From: Hypomesus transpacificus
Lineage: Eukaryota > Chordata > Actinopteri > Osmeriformes > Osmeridae
DNA length: 64,000 nt
Reading direction: 5' to 3'
Assembly: GCF_021917145.1 (NCBI RefSeq)
Contig: NC_061062.1
Span: 4,118,466 to 4,182,465 of the forward strand
This document shows, piece after piece, positions 58,718 through 64,000 of the stretch (within the stretch, counting starts at the first letter, position 1; each line of letters begins with the position of its first letter). The translations under genes were made by a program, and so were the position numbers. The notes beneath the pieces were generated by a model. The model did not search any database and was not told the origin of the DNA. It saw only the letters and a program-made list of their open reading frames with translations.

Positions 58718-59029
58718 ACCCTCTGCTATTTCTTTGCCCCTTTTGCTGTTTTTCTCTTTGCCCAGCTCTCTTCCCTCTCGCTCCATGTCCCTCCCTCCCC
58801 ACACCCTGCCACACAAGCCCCGGCTCTGCGTGCTAGTTTCAACATGCTCTCCGTACATATAGTTCAGTCAGACTCTTCTCCTCCATTTCACAACAGAGAG
58901 AGCGAGAGAGAGAGAGGGAGGGAGAGAGGGAGAGGAAAACCGGGTCACCTCACATTTGTTTGTCGAATGTGATCGCTCATTTGCTTTTTCCGGCACACTC
59001 TCCAGCCCTCCGTTGGACCAATCCTGCGG

Positions 59030-59295
59030 CTGCTCTGGGTTGTGCCCTGTGCTGCTCTCTGGCTGTGCCCTGTGCTGCTCTCTGACTGTGCCCTGTGCTG
59101 CTCTGGGCTGTGCCATGTGCTGCTCTGGGCTGTGCCCTGTGCTGCTCTCTGGCTGTGCCCTGTGCTGCTCTCTGGCTGTGCCCTGTGCTGCTCTGGGCTG
59201 TGCCCTGTGCTGCTCTCTGGCTGTGCTCTGTGCTGCTCTCTGGCTGTGCCCTGTGCTGCTCTGGGCTGTGCCCTGTGCTGCTCTCTGGCTGTGCG
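59030..59295. repeat. 23-bp minisatellite (CTGTGCCCTGTGCTGCTCT)
   Basis: About eleven units of roughly 23 bp, each CTGTGCCCTGTGCTGCTCT followed by CTGG or GGG. Because 23 is not a multiple of 3, all frames pass through it, producing Cys/Leu/Ala-rich false frames on both strands. Confidence 0.9.
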
Positions 59296-60058
59296 GGCTC
59301 TCTGGTGCCATGTCGCTTGTCTGTAACGCAGCTGGCGTCTCTGCGCCACCCAGCAGATACTTAGCCAGCCGTCCCCGTCCCCCTAAAATGTCTCTGTCTG
59401 TGTGCAGGGCACAGTTTCACTTAAGGTCTTTTCAATACTTGGCCGACATTAAAAGTTTTTTTGAAGATTTAATACGAGGGGGGGAAAAAATCGGATACGT
59501 TGGGACAGACCCTGACATCAGGAAACGCGCTTAGCATTTGAACGCTGGTGTGTTCTGCTTAGTTAGTATTCTCCTCATCCCTCTGTCGTCACCCCCCTGC
59601 TGAATGGACTGAGGTTGTCAGGCTGCCCCTGAGTCAGTCGTCATGCTAACCTAGCCTAACCTACCATCCCACCAGTCCAGTCAATTTTGCTGGCCTAGCC
59701 TAGCCTGGCGCAACTTCGAACCGACCATGCTGGGACTGAATACGCCAGCATCAAGGGATTATGGACTGTGTTGTGTGCTGTATTGCTGTAAGTGTATTTC
59801 CCTCCTTCCATCTCTCTCTCTATCCCCACTCCTACCCCCTTCCCTGGTGTGGAGTGCCCTGCAGACAGGAGCAGAGCTGTGTAGGATTACATTTTCAGGT
59901 GATTGGTCACGGCCCTTCTAGAGGCTTCAGTAGGCCTGGGGTGTAAGGGGAGGGGAGAGGAGGAAAGAGAACAGAAGGGAAGGAAGGAATAGAGGCCATG
60001 GAGAAGTGAGGGTAATAAGGAGAGAGAATGAGAGGCGGAGGAGAGGAGGTGGCACTGG

Positions 60059-60061
<3 letters not shown>

Positions 60062-60101
<40 letters not shown>

Positions 60102-60111
60102 GGGGGGGGGG
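60062..60111. repeat. (GT)n followed by a G run
   Basis: About 18 GT units then about 13 G, the same GT-to-G arrangement as at 12.0 kb. Confidence 0.9.
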
Positions 60112-60744
60112 TGACGTGCAGTGTTGTACCAGCTGTGCCCACTGTCAGCTGGTTGACTGTGGCAGTGTTGGAACGATGACTCACATCCTGATGACTGCCT
60201 TTTCCTTTCGCTCTCTCTGTCCTCCCCATGTCCCTCTTGCCCTTCCTCTCCTCTCTCCCCCTCTCTCTGTCCTCTCCTCCCGTGTCCTCCGTCATCCTCT
60301 CCTTTCCCCCTTCACTCCCATGACGCAGGGGATCTGTGTCCCGACTAACTGAAGGGTTTGTCTGTCTGCATGCGTTATTCATGAGGCCACCTCTCCTCCA
60401 CCACTGCTCCTCTCCTGCTGCTGACTTCTGCTGGGCTGCATGGGTGACAGAGAGAGGGAGGGAGGGGGTGTGAGAGAGAGACGTGGAGGGAGGGAGGAAA
60501 GAGGCACCGTGCTGGAGGCTCATGTTATGGGGCAGGGCTAGGATGATGCAGCAGGTTCACCAATGTTTCCAGCTTGAGTTCAGGGGTCTCTTTCCTTTGT
60601 AGCATCCTACCTATACACTGGTCCTCTCCCTCTGTCTCTCTCTCTCTTGTGTCCTGGGGATACTAGCCAGCCAGTCAGTTAAAGTGAGTGAGTGTGTACA
60701 AGGTGACAGTACTGTCAACATACATCATCCTCTCCTAGCTACTA

Positions 60745-60912
60745 GTAGCAGGTCTGGGGTCAGCCGGTTGCCAGTTCGATTCCTGGCCATGCAAAATGAC
60801 GTTGTGTCCTTGGGCAAGGCACTTCACCCTACTTGCCTCGGGAGAATGTCCCTGTACTTACTGTAAGTCGCTCTGGATAAGAGCGTCTGCTAAATGACTT
60901 AATGTAAATGTA
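60745..60912 (+). mobile_element. tRNA-derived SINE in arhgap5 intron
   Basis: The B-box-like CCAGTTCGATTCCTGG is followed by CCTTGGGCAAGGCACTTCAC, then ACTGTAAGTCGCTCTGGATA and the tail TCTGCTAAATGACTTAATG. It is the same family as the nubpl-intron copy but on the plus strand; the A-box part is decayed. Confidence 0.8.
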
Positions 60913-61392
60913 CGAATACAGCACTGGTCCTAGGTCAGGAGCTAGGATCATCCTCTCTCCTCCTCCTCCTCTAGAGAGAGTACTTGTCAGGACATAGGAC
61001 CATCCTCTCTCCTTCTATCCTCCTCTCTCTAGACAGAGTACTGGCTACTGGCCAGTATGTGGAAGCCTGAATGTTCTCTCTTCTCGCTGTCTCTCACCCT
61101 CCCTGCCAGTAATGGCCTGATCCACTGATAAGTTTTTCTAATAATTTACTTGTGGGTAAATACTTGTGGGTGCTTTTTATATTCAGGCTTGTTTTATATT
61201 CAGTTATTTTAAATTAGATTGAGTTATTTCAGATTTTGGCTAATCCACTAGCAAGCCTTACCAGTGATTAAAGATTGATTTTTACAGGTTTGATGTGATT
61301 TTTTGATTCAGGCTTCAAGCCACATTGCTTCTTGGCCCGTCAGCACCTAATTGTGGGCATGTTAGTAGAGCCAAGCAAAGTCTCCACTAACA

Positions 61393-61425
<33 letters not shown>

Positions 61426-62429
61426 GGGTGTTAGTGGTTAGTCGGCAACACCCCAGGTATTAATTCCAGGGCTTCTAGCTCACAGTAAAGCGTTTGAATG
61501 AGCGAATCATTGTGTTAGGCTGTGCTAACACTCCCAGCCTGATTAGTGTGTGTGTGTGTTCGTTTGTGTGTGTGTGTTCGTGTGTGTGCGCGCGTTCGTG
61601 TTTGGCACCTTGCAGACAAATCCGTTCCAAACAACTCTTGCTTTTCTAGGCCAGCTGAGGAAATGTCTTGAGGTTTAGTGGAGGAACATTCTGGGCTTGT
61701 CAGAAAGGTGTTCTGATGTGCAGTCAGAAGCAACATTAGGGATTCATCAGACACAAGCTTAGAAAAAAGTTTTAAGTTGGGGGGGGGGGGGGGTCCTGTG
61801 AAAGTCAATACCTAACTGCTCTACTGTCAATAAGGCTGTGAGTACAAGTAAAGCTTGTTGCTGGGTAGTTTGGTCCTAAACGTTTTTTTTTATTTAAAGT
61901 CCATTGTTGTTACCATGGTAATCCATCCCCGTTTGTTCTATTAGGTCTGGTTGTGGGCTTTAATAGACCTCGCAGCTGTTAATGTTTTACAATAATGCAA
62001 CCAATGTTGGTGTGTGAGGGTGTGAGTGAGAAAGGCAAAGAGGGATGGGGGGAGTTGGGGGGGAAAAGGAGGGGGGGAATTCTGCTCTCTCTTTTATATT
62101 ACAGTCCGACATCTCTCCATTCTTCCATTAAATGATGCATTTGCTGTTTTTAAATCTGGCCATATGCCTAAGATGCATCAGAGACCAGTTGGACTGAGCG
62201 CTGATGGGGGGGGTGATGGGGATGCGGGGAGGGGGTGATGGCGTGTGTGTGTGTGCACATGCCTGTGTTTGTGTGACAGACAGAGAGGGACAGATGTCCA
62301 GTGTTTACGCTGTGATAGAGTCATCTGACCGTGGCTTGATGAGAGCAGTGATTCTGGGGCAGAGGATGGAGTATCTTAGACAGCCTTCACTGCCTGTATG
62401 GCTGGCTGGCTGAAAGGAGAGGTAGAGAG

Positions 62430-62650
62430 ATAGACAGACAGACAGACAGACTGTCAGATAGACAGACCATCAGAGAGACAGACCATCAGAGAAACAGACC
62501 AACTGGGGCAGAGAGACAGACTGAGGCTGGGAGACAGACTGGCAGAGAGATGGACTGTCAGAGAGACAGACTGAGGCTGGGAGACAGACTGAGGCTGGGA
62601 GACAGACTGAGGCTGGGAGACAGACTGCCAGAGACAAACAGACTGCCAGA
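62430..62650. repeat. GACAGACTGAGGCTGG minisatellite with (CAGA)n
   Basis: CAGA units pass into irregular units of about 20 bp (GAGACAGACTGAGGCTGG) and variants with CAGAGA. It looks like a CAGA microsatellite that grew a longer unit. Confidence 0.85.
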
Positions 62651-63120
62651 GAGATTCAGGGAGTGAGAGCTGGACTGAGGTGGAAGAGAGAGAGAGTGTA
62701 GAAGGAGGGCAGCCAGTGTTTATGGTAATGACAAGCTTCCAGCTGTCTCTCAGTAGTGAGAGAAGGAGCACTGCTGCAGGCCTCAGATAAGAAGCCTGCT
62801 CTACCTTCTCCTTCTCCTCCTATCTGCCTCTACATCCCTCCATCCATCCGTCTCTGCTGTAAAATACGCTTCTCTGCCAGGGGTGGTTTTTCAGTGCCTG
62901 TTCACATTCCTCTGTGATAACACCTTAAACACATACACACACACATACACCGTTACTTCCTCTCTCGGTGTCCTCTCTATCACCACTGTCCCTACAGCGG
63001 CGAGCAGAGATTCCCATGCACTCACGCATTCCACAACAAATTGGTTTAAAAATAACCCAGTCTGTATCGAAGCCATTCAACACAGCAGGGGATCAAAACT
63101 ACAGCTATGTGAGAGATATA

Positions 63121-63228
63121 GGAGGCCAGACCAGCAGAGGCCAGACCAGCAGAGGCCAGACCAGCGAGGCCAGACCAGCGAGGCCAGACCAGCGAGGCCA
63201 GACCAGCGAGGCCAGACCAGCGAGGCTG
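63121..63228. repeat. 14-17 bp minisatellite (GGCCAGACCAGCGA)
   Basis: About seven units; the first are 17 bp (with CAGCAGA), the later ones 14 bp. Confidence 0.9.
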
Positions 63229-63604
63229 GGAGCCCCACCAGGAAGAGGGACCAGAGACAGGGAGGGAGACCAGAGATAGATAGCGAGGCCTTGGTTACGT
63301 TTATACTTCTTAGTCTTTCTTACCCTGTTGACCCTGTTGCCCTGGCTTGTGGGAGAACTTGTGGGGGTTTGGGGGGAGTGTGTGTGGTAATATGTATGGT
63401 GATCGGAGGAGGGATAAAGTGACCCCCCCTCCCCCCCAAATGTAATATCGGTCTCCCTTCCCCTTACTGTCTCCTCTCTTGTCTGTGGACTTCATGCTAC
63501 ACTCACTAAATAAAGACCTGGCCAGCAGCAAGAAACCCTGCAGATGTTTGGCTGATCCTGAGTCAGCTGTGTGTTATGTAACCTGGTGTTTAAGGTCAGG
63601 GTGC

Positions 63605-64000
63605 GGGAAAGGCCCACTGGCCTTGGGTCAGAGGAGGAAGGCCCACTGGCCTTGGGTCAGAGTCAGAGGAGGAAGAACCACTGGCCTTGGGTCAGAGGAG
63701 GAAGACCCACTGGCCTTGGGTCAGAGGAGGAAGGTCCACTGGCCTTGGGTCAGAGGAGGAAGAACCACTGGCCTTGGGTCAGAGCAGGAAGAACCACTGG
63801 CCTTGGGTCAGAGGAGGAAGAACCACTGGCCTTGGGTCAGAGGAGGAAGGCCCACTGGCCTTGGGTCAGAGGAGGAAGGCCCACTGGCCTTGGGTCAGGG
63901 TCAGAGGAGGAAGGCCCACTGGCCTTGGGTCAGGGTCAGAGGAGGAAGGCCCACTGGCCTTGGGTCAGAGGAGGAAGAACCACTGGCCTTGGGTCAGGGT
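63605..64000. repeat. 29-bp minisatellite running off the right edge
   Basis: Units of about 29 bp with the shared core CCACTGGCCTTGGGTCAGAG then GAGGAAG. They differ in GCC or AAC before the core and some carry an extra 6 bp (GTCAGG or GTCAGA). At least twelve units are seen and the array continues past 64000. Confidence 0.95.

Larger units (their letters stand above)
57762..64000. other. arhgap5 intron (right edge of window)
   Basis: After the donor ACCG/gtatgt at 57761 no further RhoGAP exon (expected to encode GLYRVSG) is seen, so the whole 6.2 kb is probably one intron. It contains CT, GT and G runs, a SINE and four minisatellites, listed separately. Confidence 0.7.

Noticed and set aside
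58956-59534. Cys/Leu-rich 192-codon frame and its antisense partner
   Set aside because: Both are read-through of the 23-bp minisatellite, which is open in several frames.

Overview
The window is nuclear DNA from a ray-finned (teleost) fish. Genes are multi-exon with GT-AG introns that are mostly short (about 80-500 bp). CA/GT, CT and CAGA microsatellites are everywhere, and the mobile elements are typical of teleosts: tRNA-derived SINEs with the teleost 3' tail, 3' ends of L2/Rex1-like LINEs, and a hAT-type MITE. Exons were found by reading conserved protein sequence and then fixing splice sites by phase. I could run no alignment or database search, so names rest on recognised protein motifs.

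Layout, left to right. (1) 206-4209, minus strand: 5' half of gephyrin (gphn), nine coding exons, continuing beyond the left edge. (2) 5947-9977, minus: all nine coding exons of alpha-1,6-fucosyltransferase (fut8), with one apparent 1-bp frameshift; probable 5'UTR exons lie at about 10.0, 10.3 and 12.6 kb. (3) 14216-16349, plus: dnal1, axonemal dynein light chain 1. (4) 17823-20505, plus: tedc1, tubulin epsilon/delta complex protein 1. (5) About 21582-27982, plus: a RIN-family Rab5 exchange factor, most like RIN3. (6) 30376-30983, plus: pth2, the TIP39 neuropeptide precursor. (7) 32135-35575, minus: pinin (pnn). (8) 36405-38372, minus: gemin2. (9) 38597-41288, plus: nubpl, head to head with gemin2 across 224 bp. 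(10) 41.3-52.5 kb: repeat-rich intergenic DNA. (11) 52732-57761 and beyond, plus: arhgap5 (p190B RhoGAP), one giant coding exon plus the first RhoGAP exon. (12) 57762-64000: an arhgap5 intron with several minisatellites.

The human counterparts of all these genes except PTH2 lie on chromosome 14 (general knowledge), though scattered, so the block looks like a rearranged piece of that ancestral chromosome. The genes are not one pathway. Themes are cilia/centrioles (dnal1, tedc1), RNA processing (pnn, gemin2), mitochondrial complex I assembly (nubpl), small-GTPase control (rin3, arhgap5), Golgi glycosylation (fut8), inhibitory synapse and molybdenum cofactor (gphn) and neuropeptide signalling (pth2).

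I found no new multi-gene system. The most interesting points are the copying of a gephyrin splice donor into a minisatellite, the apparent fut8 frameshift in a C-run, a LINE 3' end abutting a rin3 splice acceptor, a hAT MITE with a perfect 8-bp target duplication, an X-box just upstream of dnal1, and the position of pth2.
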